Shown piece by piece: positions 1 through 7,983 of a stretch of DNA of 64,000 nt. Source of the DNA: Cyanobacteria bacterium UBA3301 (GTDB lineage Bacteria > Cyanobacteriota > Vampirovibrionia > Gastranaerophilales > Gastranaerophilaceae); NCBI GenBank assembly GCA_002361485.1, contig DESZ01000006.1:124001-188000 (forward strand), written 5' to 3'. The translations under genes and the position numbers were made by a program. Every line of letters starts with the position of its first letter. The first letter of the stretch is position 1. The notes below the pieces were generated by a model. It was not told the origin of the DNA and did no database searches. It saw only the letters and a program-made list of their open reading frames with translations.

Positions 1-15
1 AAATAGTAGGAAATT

Positions 16-2709
16 ATGATTTATATTTTTGAACTGCAAAATCTTGTAAAAAATATTTATGATATTAAAGAATTCAAAATACTCTTTGATTTACTTACTT
101 CTAAACAAAAAATTGAAAATATTGAATCATATAAGGTATTAAGTGAATTACTCATAGAAATTAATAAATTTGATTACCAAAGTACACAATCATTTAATGG
201 CGGCATATTATTTAAATTAACAAATACTGAGTGGATTTATTTTAAACAAAAATATGACAAAAATTTTGTAGGTTATGTATGCTTAAAAAATATATATTAT
301 TATTTTTCGATTGATATTATTATAATAATTGATCTAATAAAAAAACAAATCCCAAATATATCGTTTGAAGAACTAGAAAATATAAAAGAATTAATCGCAA
401 TGGGAAATTCGATAAGTGATATTTGTTACAATTTAAAAATAAAAAAAGATACTGTACAGATAGTTAATTCAATTTACCACGAAGAAATTTTTAATAGATT
501 AAAAGAAAAGTTTACAGATTTAGTTATAAAGAATACTAATAGAAAAGATATAATTAAACTCTTAAATCTTACTAATAAGAATTACCAAAGATTATTTAGA
601 TTATGTGAGAATGATATTAATAAAAATACCTTTCAGGAATTAATAGATTATTACCCAAATGAGAAAATAAGATTAAAATGCCCATTTAAAAATGGTTTAA
701 TAAATGGGAAAGTCTGTATATATGACACTAACGGAAAGTTATTCAAAGAAATTGATTTTATCGATGGGCAAATAAATGGACATATAAAAATATATGATAA
801 CAAACGAAAAGACTATTCTATAAAGAAGGTTGCATCAAGTAACAAAATTTCTAATATACCTGTAATAGAAGATAGTAATATTACGGAAAAATATTTGTAT
901 GAGAATGCATTAAAGCTATGTTGGGAAGTTTTGGAATTTATTCCAGATATATATAAAACTGAAGAAAATTGTATGATTGCTTTTGAGCAAAATGAGTTAG
1001 CATTAAAATATTTTCCCAGCAAGTATAGAACAAAAGAAATTTGTCAACAAGCAGTAGAACGAAACTTATTAGCTTTTAAAGATATTCCTAATAAATTTAA
1101 GACAAAAGAATTATCCGAATTATTTTTTGAGAAATATTCTAAAGAGTTAAAGCATATTCCGAATATATATCGAACAGAAGATATGTGTAACAAGGCATTT
1201 TTGGCAAATTATGATAATTTTAAACATATCCCAAATGAATATAAAACTTTTGAAATGTGTAAAAAAGCAGTTAGGAATAATGGTGAACTTATTGCCCAAG
1301 TTCCTAAAGAATTATTAAACGAAGAATTATGCCTTTTAGCTGTAAAACAGAATGGATTATCAATAAAATATATCCCAGATAATTATAAGCAACAAAATAT
1401 TATCGTAGAAGCAGTAAAACAAGATTATCATGCTATCTCATTAGTTACTTTGCAAAATGAAAATGATTTAGCAGTACTTATAAAAAACAATAAAGAAGTT
1501 TTTAAGCATTTGCCGCCACAAGTTAAAAATAAACATTTATGTTCAATTGCTTTACATCAAGATATCGAAAATATTCGGTATATACCAACGGAATTAATTG
1601 ATGAAGATATGTGTTTACATTTTCTTCGCAAAATTCAGAAGAAAAAGATTGTCGATAAGAAACAATTGATTAACACTATAAAAAACCGATTAAAAATTTT
1701 ACAAATAGGAATTGTCGAAGAAAAAAGACAACAAAATATAACTTCTAAATTTGCAAATACTCAATTTCCATCTCAACAACCGGAATCATATGATGATATA
1801 ATAAATAACTACAAATATAAAAACCAAACGGATTTAATAACAATTGAAAATTCTCACGATAAAATTTTTAATCTTACATTAATAAAAAATAACTTCGAGG
1901 CAATATATACCGATTTTGTTGGAAAAATTTCAAGTATTAATAAAAATTCTTCGAGCTTAAAAATAAAAACAAAGTATAAAAACATATATTATGTTTGGTC
2001 TTTTAGAAATAATTCATTAGAAATAATATTAGAATTTAGTAATAATACGGAATTAACTAAATATTTTGATTCTATTGAAAGGGAATTAAAACGAGATTTT
2101 AACGAAACGTTGATAGTGGGACGGACAAAAACAAAAACTGTTATATACATTAGTACTGTAAAATATAATATTAAATGGGCTACAAATACTATGCATAAGT
2201 TTATATCTGTAATCGATAATAAATTAGAATTATTTTATGGTAATAACAAAAATAACATTGATTATGAAAAAAATAATAACTTTCAAAAAATAAATAGTGA
2301 AAATAACAGTATCCAAGACCAATCAGACATAAATGATTTAGAAGAAATAAATGAAGATGATATTTTTGAAGAACAAGAATATGTTCACTTAAATATCATT
2401 GACGGACAAAGTTCAGTTGTCAAATTAACACGATATGAAAGAAATCCTAAAAACAGAGCCGAAGCAATCAAAATACATGGAACAACTTGTCTCGCTTGTG
2501 GATTTAATTTTAATGATTTTTATGGTGAGGAACTAGCAAAAGATTTTATTGAAGTTCATCATATAAAGCCGGTATCACAGGGCGAATATACAGTAAATCC
2601 AAAGACAGATTTGGTTCCGCTATGCTCTAACTGTCATTCAATGATACATAAGGAAAAGAATCCTCCTAAAACAATTGAAGAAATAAGAAATCGATACAAA
2701 AGATTTTAA
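16..2709 (+). CDS. HNH endonuclease with DUF4116-like repeats
   Basis: An 897-residue multidomain protein. The N-terminal ~200 residues are unrecognised. Residues ~222-262 look like a YwqK/MORN-type segment (NGKVCIYDTNGK, NGHIKIYD). Residues ~295-560 carry about eight ~25-residue repeats of the DUF4116 kind (YIPDNYK, HIPNEYKT, FKDIPNKFKT). The C-terminus (~825-890) is an HNH nuclease domain with CLACGF, EVHHIKPVSQG and CSNCHSMIH, giving the paired zinc cysteines and the catalytic HH. The start has a TAGGAA ribosome site. The most likely role is a nuclease effector of a defence or toxin module, by analogy with other HNH proteins carrying variable repeat regions; the target is unknown. It sits at the left end of accessory DNA and is very AT-rich. 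Confidence 0.75.
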   Translation: MIYIFELQNLVKNIYDIKEFKILFDLLTSKQKIENIESYKVLSELLIEINKFDYQSTQSFNGGILFKLTNTEWIYFKQKYDKNFVGYVCLKNIYYYFSIDIIIIIDLIKKQIPNISFEELENIKELIAMGNSISDICYNLKIKKDTVQIVNSIYHEEIFNRLKEKFTDLVIKNTNRKDIIKLLNLTNKNYQRLFRLCENDINKNTFQELIDYYPNEKIRLKCPFKNGLINGKVCIYDTNGKLFKEIDFIDGQINGHIKIYDNKRKDYSIKKVASSNKISNIPVIEDSNITEKYLYENALKLCWEVLEFIPDIYKTEENCMIAFEQNELALKYFPSKYRTKEICQQAVERNLLAFKDIPNKFKTKELSELFFEKYSKELKHIPNIYRTEDMCNKAFLANYDNFKHIPNEYKTFEMCKKAVRNNGELIAQVPKELLNEELCLLAVKQNGLSIKYIPDNYKQQNIIVEAVKQDYHAISLVTLQNENDLAVLIKNNKEVFKHLPPQVKNKHLCSIALHQDIENIRYIPTELIDEDMCLHFLRKIQKKKIVDKKQLINTIKNRLKILQIGIVEEKRQQNITSKFANTQFPSQQPESYDDIINNYKYKNQTDLITIENSHDKIFNLTLIKNNFEAIYTDFVGKISSINKNSSSLKIKTKYKNIYYVWSFRNNSLEIILEFSNNTELTKYFDSIERELKRDFNETLIVGRTKTKTVIYISTVKYNIKWATNTMHKFISVIDNKLELFYGNNKNNIDYEKNNNFQKINSENNSIQDQSDINDLEEINEDDIFEEQEYVHLNIIDGQSSVVKLTRYERNPKNRAEAIKIHGTTCLACGFNFNDFYGEELAKDFIEVHHIKPVSQGEYTVNPKTDLVPLCSNCHSMIHKEKNPPKTIEEIRNRYKRF

Positions 2710-3126
2710 GTTGCTTGAGACTATGCATTTTACATTTCTTCGTAATAATTATGCAGATTTTGAACGAAAAATCAATGGTTTTTAGCTCTCAAAATTTTCA
2801 AAAATTTGCCTCTAACATAATGAGTGTATGACAAACTGCCTTTTGCATAATTATTATTAAAAGATATTAAGAAGATGTTCAGGGACTTGAAATGTGATTA
2901 AAACAGAGTTAAAGTATTAATGTAAAAAATATTTTTTGAAAGTTGCAAATTTCAAAAAATCATAATTGAGAGTTTCGGGTTCGTTTTCCGTCGTCCCCCC
3001 TATAAGCAATAATCACATTGGTTCGTTTCCGACCTGGGGAGTTTGTCAAACTTACTGTTTATATTAATCAAACTGCAAGTCTTGGTACATTTTGCATAAT
3101 TTCGGCTAAATTGTATAATAAATAAT
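2710..3126. other. Intergenic region before the HU gene
   Basis: About 417 bases with no convincing gene on either strand. It holds a C-run near 2995-3000 with a G-run near 3036-3039, and the HU promoter at its right end. A segment at 2973-3000 weakly resembles a tRNA 3' end but does not fold as one. Confidence 0.5.
3091..3119 (+). promoter_or_regulatory. Promoter of the HU gene, apparently leaderless
   Basis: TTTGCA (3091-3096), a 17-nt spacer and TATAAT (3114-3119). The HU start codon follows only 7 nt after the -10 box and there is no ribosome-binding site, so transcription would begin at or next to the ATG. Confidence 0.7.
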
Positions 3127-3441
3127 ATGAACAAAGAAGAATTAGTACAAATGTTATCTGCCAAGGCTAAGGTCACGCAGGTTGATGCAAAGAAAATTTT
3201 GAATGCCACGTTAGAAACGATTGAAAAAACTGTTTCAAAAGGCGAAAAGGTCACCTTGCAGGGATTTGGAGTATTTAAACTTCAGCATCGTGCATCAAGA
3301 ACGGCAAGAAATATCAATGAAAACAAGGTTATTCGGCTGCCTGAAACTACTATCCCTGTATTTATCCCGAGTAAAATATTTAAAGAACAGGTTGAAAATT
3401 ATGTACCTGAACCATTATTCGGTTGGGGTAAAATGCTGTAA
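3127..3441 (+). CDS. HU-family DNA-binding protein
   Basis: A 104-residue nucleoid-associated protein of the HU/IHF family. It opens with the usual helical dimerisation segment (MNKEELVQML, DAKKILNATLETI) followed by the GFGVFKLQHR turn and the DNA-binding arm (RTARNINENKVIRLP, then IPVFIPSKIFK). It is a little longer than the usual ~90 residues because of a short C-terminal tail ending in GWGKML. HU homodimers bend and compact DNA and assist recombination and replication. It is flanked by its own promoter and terminator, so it is monocistronic. Its place inside accessory DNA suggests an element-encoded copy, but that is inference. Confidence 0.9.
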   Translation: MNKEELVQMLSAKAKVTQVDAKKILNATLETIEKTVSKGEKVTLQGFGVFKLQHRASRTARNINENKVIRLPETTIPVFIPSKIFKEQVENYVPEPLFGWGKML

Positions 3442-3464
3442 AATAAAAATTAAATATATAATTC

Positions 3465-3494
3465 AAAAATCACCTCTTATGTGGTGATTTTTTA
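3465..3494 (+). terminator. Intrinsic terminator after the HU gene
   Basis: Arms AAAAATCACC (3465-3474) and GGTGATTTTT (3483-3492) pair around an 8-nt loop and run into a T-tract. Confidence 0.75.
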
Positions 3495-3512
3495 TTGTTA
3501 TTATTTGCTTTT

Positions 3513-3552
3513 GGCAATTTGAACTCTGAAAATCATTGTGCCCCAGCCAAAA
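3513..3552 (-). repeat. Dispersed repeat, copy 1 (RF-WGT peptide tail)
   Basis: The minus strand carries a motif like copies at 4368-4414 and 7885-7933: CTGGGG, then CAA-GA and TTTCA with the same spacing. Read in one frame it gives GFGWGTMIFRVQI, followed shortly by a stop. Copies 1 and 2 flank the DUF1643 gene. Differences fall partly at third codon positions, which fits remnants of a small coding sequence, but an RNA or recombination motif cannot be excluded. Confidence 0.5.
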
Positions 3553-3685
3553 CCACGAAAACGATTTGTAAAAATTTTACCCTGTTGTATAGTAGGCTTA
3601 TGAGTTCTTGTATTTAATACAATTATGCTTTTACGACCTAACATGACGGAGTCGGAATTTATACTAAACTTGAAAGGAGATAAAT

Positions 3686-4369
3686 ATGAGTGTAAAAGAA
3701 TTACTGGATATGACAACAATTTTTATTCGTGAAAAAGTTTATTGGCGTGTTGTTGTAAAGGATAAAAACATTGTCGGGAGTGAAAATAATATATGGGGGT
3801 TCGGAATTTACGATTCTCCAAATCCTGATGTAAATGATAATCGCTATTGTTTGGAACTTAATCATTGTGGCATTGATAACGATAAAACATTGATTACACT
3901 TTTAATGAATCCTTCGGAAACTTTTCCTTGTGAGAATGACAATTCAAATATTGACGATACCATACTTAATGTTATGAAGATTGCAAAAGCACTCGGCATT
4001 ATGTCAGTAGTTGTATTAAACACTATCCCTGTTATAAACAGCAAAAAAGAACTTGCTTTAAACAATTTGGATAAACAGAAGCAAAGATATAACGAAATGT
4101 TTGTTAACGGGTTTTTAAAACATTGTGATAAAGAAAATACAATTTTCTTAGCTGCATGGGGGTCTGATAAAAGTATCAATAGCTTTAACAAATACTGTCA
4201 AACAATAAACACATATTTCAAAGATAAGATATATGCATTTAGTATCAATAAAGATATGACCCCGACTCACCCAAGCGGTTTTAATAATGCTCAGATAAAT
4301 ACTTTTCTTGAAAAGCCGAAATTAATTCCGATTAAGCAAATTAATGACGACTTGACTGTAATTATCTGA
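3686..4369 (+). CDS. DUF1643 family protein
   Basis: A 227-residue protein matching the DUF1643 pattern: a strand with LLMNPSET, an acidic stretch with DDTILNVMKIAKALG, then VVVLNTIPVINSKKE, and a later FLAAWGSD followed near the end by THPSGFNN. The family is found in mobile elements and its biochemical function is not established. The start is supported by GAAAGGAG at the proper distance. Imperfect copies of a ~40-bp repeat lie on both sides (3513-3552 and 4368-4414), so the gene may have moved as a cassette. It is the first of a same-strand run leading into the FtsZ-like operon, but 109 nt separate it from the next gene. Confidence 0.75.
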   Translation: MSVKELLDMTTIFIREKVYWRVVVKDKNIVGSENNIWGFGIYDSPNPDVNDNRYCLELNHCGIDNDKTLITLLMNPSETFPCENDNSNIDDTILNVMKIAKALGIMSVVVLNTIPVINSKKELALNNLDKQKQRYNEMFVNGFLKHCDKENTIFLAAWGSDKSINSFNKYCQTINTYFKDKIYAFSINKDMTPTHPSGFNNAQINTFLEKPKLIPIKQINDDLTVII

Positions 4370-4414
4370 TTTGTAGCTTGAAAGTCGTTGCACCCCAGAC
4401 AAAACGATGAAATT
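4368..4414 (-). repeat. Dispersed repeat, copy 2
   Basis: Minus-strand copy of the repeat described at 3513-3552; one frame reads HRFVWGATTFKLQIR then stop. It begins exactly at the stop of the DUF1643 gene. Confidence 0.5.
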
Positions 4415-4478
4415 GAATGCGAAATTATTGCAAAAGATTTAAAATAAAAAATAAGTGATAAATTTGAAAGGTATAACA

Positions 4479-5168
4479 ATGATTAAAAATTTTGGAAACA
4501 AAAAGCAAAAACAAATTACAATAATTGGAATAGGAGGTGGAGGACAAAATATAGTAAACTATCTTCATAACAGAATGCATAATGTAAATTTAATTTCGAT
4601 AAATTCTGATGAACAAATTCTACATTTTGCAAAAACCAAAGCAATCTTAGTTACTGATAATAATGCCATAATATTACCTAAAAATAAGGTTTTAATACTT
4701 CTAAAGTTCTTAACTGATAAAATTTTTGCAATAAAACAAAGTTTGGGTTGCGGAGGAGATGTAAACAGAGGTCGATATTTAGCTGAAAAACATATTGAAA
4801 GAATAGCTAAACTTTCAGGGTTTGCTGATTCTGATAAGGTAATTTTAATATCGACATTCGGCGGAGGTTTTGGAACTGGAGCTACCCCTGTTATTGCAAA
4901 ATATTTAAAAACCTCAGGTATAAAAAATTCTGCAATTGTCACAATTCCTTTTCCCTTTGAAGGTCAAATTCGTATGAATGCCGGAGAAAGTGGTGTTAAT
5001 GAATTGAAAAAATATGTCGAAGATTACGATGTTCTAAATAACGAACAATTTATGCAAGACAATGCTAATAACATCACAATAAAAGATTTATTCGATAATG
5101 TTGGGGAACTATTTCATACTCGAATATTGCTTAGAATTGGAGGTCGCTATGTATCTGACGGAAGATGA
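4479..5168 (+). CDS. FtsZ-like GTPase-domain protein A, divergent
   Basis: A 229-residue protein of the FtsZ/tubulin superfamily. The T1 nucleotide loop reads GIGGGGQNIVN (residues ~17-27), the T3 region GCGGDVNRGRYLAE, and the T5 region PFPFEGQIRMNAGE. The tubulin signature near residue 127 is GGGFGTG, with Phe where FtsZ has Thr. The chain stops after the GTPase core: the T7 loop (NxDxxD) that completes the active site of the next subunit is absent, and so is the whole C-terminal domain. I chose the ATG at 4479 because GAAAGG lies just upstream; a GTG at 4455 would add eight residues. The 3' end overlaps the next gene by 20 nt. Probably a nucleotide-binding polymer partner or inhibitor rather than a division FtsZ. 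Confidence 0.8.
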   Translation: MIKNFGNKKQKQITIIGIGGGGQNIVNYLHNRMHNVNLISINSDEQILHFAKTKAILVTDNNAIILPKNKVLILLKFLTDKIFAIKQSLGCGGDVNRGRYLAEKHIERIAKLSGFADSDKVILISTFGGGFGTGATPVIAKYLKTSGIKNSAIVTIPFPFEGQIRMNAGESGVNELKKYVEDYDVLNNEQFMQDNANNITIKDLFDNVGELFHTRILLRIGGRYVSDGR

Positions 5169-5640
5169 ATTTAAAATTTTATGCGGGATAAAAATGGGAT
5201 TAAATTCAAAAAAAATAAAAGAAAAATTCGGAATACAAATATACACAAACGACCCAAGAATCGGCTCCCTTTGTAAAAAGTACGGAGTAAAAGACAAATG
5301 GGAACTGATAGATGTTGCAAATATGAAAAAAGTTGAAGTGTTTTCACAAGATGAAATTCCCTACTACACGTATGAAAAAGCTGACGCTAACAAAGAAGTT
5401 TACACCCTCGTTAATAAAATCAAAATAACAAAACAGGATGTGCAAAGATTATCTGAATTTTTTGAAACTACACCTGATAATTGCGAATATGAATTGATTT
5501 TTGACGAAGATTTTTACAACATATACAAATTTTTAACTGTGAAAAATTTAGCGACAGGGGAAAAGTTTAAAATAAGCATCCTCGTTGATGGGCAAGATTA
5601 TACAGAAAATGTTGAAGAAAATGAAAATGATAAAATTTAA
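5149..5640 (+). CDS. LuxR-type HTH protein in the FtsZ-like operon
   Basis: A 163-residue protein. Residues ~3-57 (LTEDEFKILCGIKMGLNSKK through YGVKDKWELIDVA) match the LuxR-type helix-turn-helix: the LTxxExxIL opening, the GLxxKxI turn, a recognition-helix region and the closing KKYGVK-ELI. LuxR HTHs normally end proteins; here it is N-terminal and followed by an acidic ~100-residue unrecognised domain. The ATG at 5149 is chosen because GGAGGT lies four bases upstream, inside the end of gene A. The 20-nt overlap with gene A and the overlap with the WG-repeat gene point to translational coupling. It may regulate the operon or bind one of its proteins; neither is shown. Confidence 0.7.
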   Translation: MYLTEDEFKILCGIKMGLNSKKIKEKFGIQIYTNDPRIGSLCKKYGVKDKWELIDVANMKKVEVFSQDEIPYYTYEKADANKEVYTLVNKIKITKQDVQRLSEFFETTPDNCEYELIFDEDFYNIYKFLTVKNLATGEKFKISILVDGQDYTENVEENENDKI

Positions 5641-6904
5641 AAATGTTGAAATGGCAAGTAATATTAATGGGCTGATAAGTATATTTTGTGACCACGAAAA
5701 GCGTGGCTCAGAATATTATCACGAATATTTTTTTCTGAATAATGATTTTGAAGTCAAAGCTCATTTTGCAAGTACAGGAGTGATGAGAGCAGAGCAATTG
5801 TGGGAGCAAAACGAAACCTTATTTGAAATAAATGAATCCTTGCCAGACAATAATTGGGATGGAAAAGATTTAATAGTACGGGTTAATCCTGACCTAAGTT
5901 ATGATGTTTTACATGAAATTGAATGGATTGAATACGGAATTCAAGACGGTACTTTTGCAATTAAGAAAAACGGGCTATGGGGGTTTATTGATGCAGATGG
6001 AGTTGAATTTATAAAACCTCAATATAATGACTATTGTGCATTTGAAAACGGTTTTGCCTGCGTAAAACAAAACGGTAAATGGGGATTTATAAATAAAAAC
6101 AATGAAATTGTTATTCCTTTTGAATATGATATGCCCGACTTTTGCTGTGATGAAGAAAACCCTGTTAAATACAACAGTAGCAGCTCTTTTGTGAACCATA
6201 ACGGCAGTTTGCTCGCAACTGTTGCTAAAAAAGGGGAAAAGTGGGGCATAATTGAATTGAATAATAATGTTGTATTGCCGTTTAAATATGACTGGTTATT
6301 ACTTGGCACAGGCAGGTATATTGGAGCAAAACTCAATCATAAATGGGGGGTAATTGATATAAACGACAATGTAATTGTACCATTTATCTATGATGAGATA
6401 GAAATGGATGGCAACGGGTTGCCGTATTTAACCGTCAAAAAAGACGGATTAAAAGGGTTGTTCAGCTATGAAAACGAATTAATAATTCCCTGTGAATACA
6501 AACAATTGGAGCCATACCACAATACAATTTGTGCACAAAAACAAAACAGTAAATATGTGCTTTTGAGTTATGCCAACAGGGAATTAACAAAAGAATATTA
6601 TTGTATAAGTCCGTATCCTGAGAGTGGTTTATGTTTGGCGGGTGAAGATAGAAAACATTGCGGATATATAAATGAACAAGGCAAAGTCGTTGTACCTTTC
6701 AGGTATAGTGAACATTCTTTAAGATTTCACGGAGGTCTAGCCGTTGCAAATTACTATGACTACAAAAAAGGGGCTGATGTAATTAACACACAAGGTGAAA
6801 TCCTGTACCACGCTAAAATGTGCAACGATGTTTTCAATATTGGTAACGGCTATATCTTGGCTGAAAATAATAATAATGAATTTGAATTTAAAAAGTTGAT
6901 ATAG
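5621..6904 (+). CDS. WG-repeat protein in the FtsZ-like operon
   Basis: A cytoplasmic WG-repeat (KWG) protein of about 427 residues without a signal peptide. Repeats of the form GLWGFIDADG, GKWGFINKNNEIVIPFEYD, EKWGIIELNNNVVLPFKYD and HKWGVIDINDNVIVPFIYD recur about every 50 residues from ~115 on, and weaker units reach the C-terminus. WG repeats are thought to make protein-binding scaffolds. The start is uncertain: ATGs at 5585, 5621, 5627 and 5651 are in frame and none has a strong ribosome site; 5621 gives a 20-nt overlap with the upstream gene. Only 17 nt separate it from FtsZ-like gene B, so it belongs to the same transcription unit. Confidence 0.75.
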   Translation: MKMIKFKNVEMASNINGLISIFCDHEKRGSEYYHEYFFLNNDFEVKAHFASTGVMRAEQLWEQNETLFEINESLPDNNWDGKDLIVRVNPDLSYDVLHEIEWIEYGIQDGTFAIKKNGLWGFIDADGVEFIKPQYNDYCAFENGFACVKQNGKWGFINKNNEIVIPFEYDMPDFCCDEENPVKYNSSSSFVNHNGSLLATVAKKGEKWGIIELNNNVVLPFKYDWLLLGTGRYIGAKLNHKWGVIDINDNVIVPFIYDEIEMDGNGLPYLTVKKDGLKGLFSYENELIIPCEYKQLEPYHNTICAQKQNSKYVLLSYANRELTKEYYCISPYPESGLCLAGEDRKHCGYINEQGKVVVPFRYSEHSLRFHGGLAVANYYDYKKGADVINTQGEILYHAKMCNDVFNIGNGYILAENNNNEFEFKKLI

Positions 6905-6921
6905 AAAAAAGGAGTAACGAT

Positions 6922-7557
6922 ATGGTAAAAAAGAGAAAAATTAAAATCTTCGGAGTTGGCGGTGGTGCGACAAATATTATCAACCGAATGATTAAAAACG
7001 GTATGACAGGTGCTGAAATTTGGGTGCTAAATACAGATAAACAGATGCTCAAAATGGGACATACCGAGAATAGGATTTTGCTAGGTAAAAAAACTACAAA
7101 AGGACTCGGAGCAGGTGGAGACCTTTCACTTGGAGAAGAAGCAGCCAAAGAATCTGAACAGGATATAAAAGTCGCTCTTAATGGTGCAGATATTGTATTA
7201 ATTACTGCATGCTTTGGAGGGGGAACCGGTACAGGAGCAGCACCTGTTATTGCTAAATTTGCAAAAGATATGGGTATATTCACAATAGCATTAGTTACAA
7301 AGCCTTTTTCTTGGGAAGGTCGAAAAAGACAGGCACAAGCGGAACAAGGTTTGGAGAAACTTAGAGAATGTATTGATGCAATTCTTATTATTCCTAATGA
7401 TAAGTTATTTGAAGAAGCAAAAAATCACTCTGATACAGAACCGGCTTTTGATACTATTGACAAAGCCTTATGCAAAGGTATTCAAGGCATATCTGAGGCT
7501 GTTACCAATTCTGATATGATTGGTGTAGATTATACTGACATAAGGAATTTTTTGTAG
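6922..7557 (+). CDS. FtsZ-like GTPase-domain protein B, ends at T7 loop
   Basis: A 211-residue protein close to the N-terminal half of FtsZ. The T1 loop is FGVGGGATNIINRMI, T3 is GLGAGGDLSLGEEAAKE, the tubulin signature GGGTGTGAAPVIA is intact (residues ~98-110), T5 is KPFSWEGRKRQAQAEQG, and IPNDKLFE precedes helix H7. The protein ends with GVDYTDIRNFL, which aligns with the catalytic T7 loop of FtsZ (NLDFADV); both aspartates are kept. Everything after T7 is missing: the C-terminal domain and the conserved tail that binds FtsA and ZipA. A good AAAAGGAG precedes the start, and a terminator follows, so the short length looks real rather than a sequencing break. It could polymerise with protein A or cap host FtsZ. 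Confidence 0.88.
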   Translation: MVKKRKIKIFGVGGGATNIINRMIKNGMTGAEIWVLNTDKQMLKMGHTENRILLGKKTTKGLGAGGDLSLGEEAAKESEQDIKVALNGADIVLITACFGGGTGTGAAPVIAKFAKDMGIFTIALVTKPFSWEGRKRQAQAEQGLEKLRECIDAILIIPNDKLFEEAKNHSDTEPAFDTIDKALCKGIQGISEAVTNSDMIGVDYTDIRNFL

Positions 7558-7604
7558 CTTATCTATATATTGGCATTATGTAAAAGTAAAAAAGTTATAA
7601 ATCT

Positions 7605-7634
7605 AAGGTCGGATTATTTATCCGACCTTTTGCT
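7605..7634 (+). terminator. Terminator closing the FtsZ-like operon
   Basis: A perfect 10-bp stem, AAGGTCGGAT (7605-7614) with ATCCGACCTT (7620-7629), a 5-nt loop and a short T-rich tail. It lies 48 nt after the FtsZ-like gene B stop. Confidence 0.8.
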
Positions 7635-7655
7635 TAATCCTTATTTTGTTGTGTG

Positions 7656-7820
7656 TTAATCTGCCCTTCCTTTTGATTGAACGTGATACACTCTGTAACC
7701 TTGTGCCTCGGCTATACTTTTTGCCTCGTGAGCATTGCTGGCAATAATAGTAATATGCTTCTGCGGAGCATATTTATCATTCTCTAATCTGACAAAACAA
7801 TCGTACTCATACTGTTGCAT
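7656..7820 (-). CDS. Small protein, 54 residues, unknown
   Basis: A short minus-strand gene beginning MQQYEYDCFVRLENDKYAPQ and ending HVQSKGRAD. It has an excellent ribosome site (AAAGGAGACC seven to sixteen bases ahead of the ATG), and its stop lies just beyond the operon terminator of the opposite strand. It has a segment resembling a central ASNAHEAKSIAEAQGYRV helix-strand unit, of the sort seen in small cytoplasmic proteins of mobile elements. No signal peptide, membrane segment or cysteine cluster is visible. Function unknown. Confidence 0.6.
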   Translation of the reverse strand: MQQYEYDCFVRLENDKYAPQKHITIIASNAHEAKSIAEAQGYRVYHVQSKGRAD

Positions 7821-7884
7821 AATGGTCTCCTTTCAATTCTTGTACCATTTGCATTATAAACAGTTTTCAAAAATTTCCCAAACG

Positions 7885-7933
7885 CTTTCATCGTTTTAAC
7901 TGGGGGACAAGAAGTTTCAGAACTCGTTTTTTA
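7885..7933 (+). repeat. Dispersed repeat, copy 3
   Basis: Plus-strand copy of the repeat at 3513-3552 and 4368-4414. One frame reads HRFNWGTRSFRTRFL before a stop. The rest of the 7821-7983 gap shows no gene. Confidence 0.45.
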
Positions 7934-7983
7934 TAAACACACTTGGCATAATGCTTTTAGCTTAAAATGGGTAAAAATCGGAA

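Noticed and set aside
2973..3000. Segment that looks like a tRNA-Gly 3' end, and thus a possible left attachment site
   Set aside because: It matches the 13645 fragment only loosely, with gaps, and no tRNA arms pair around it.
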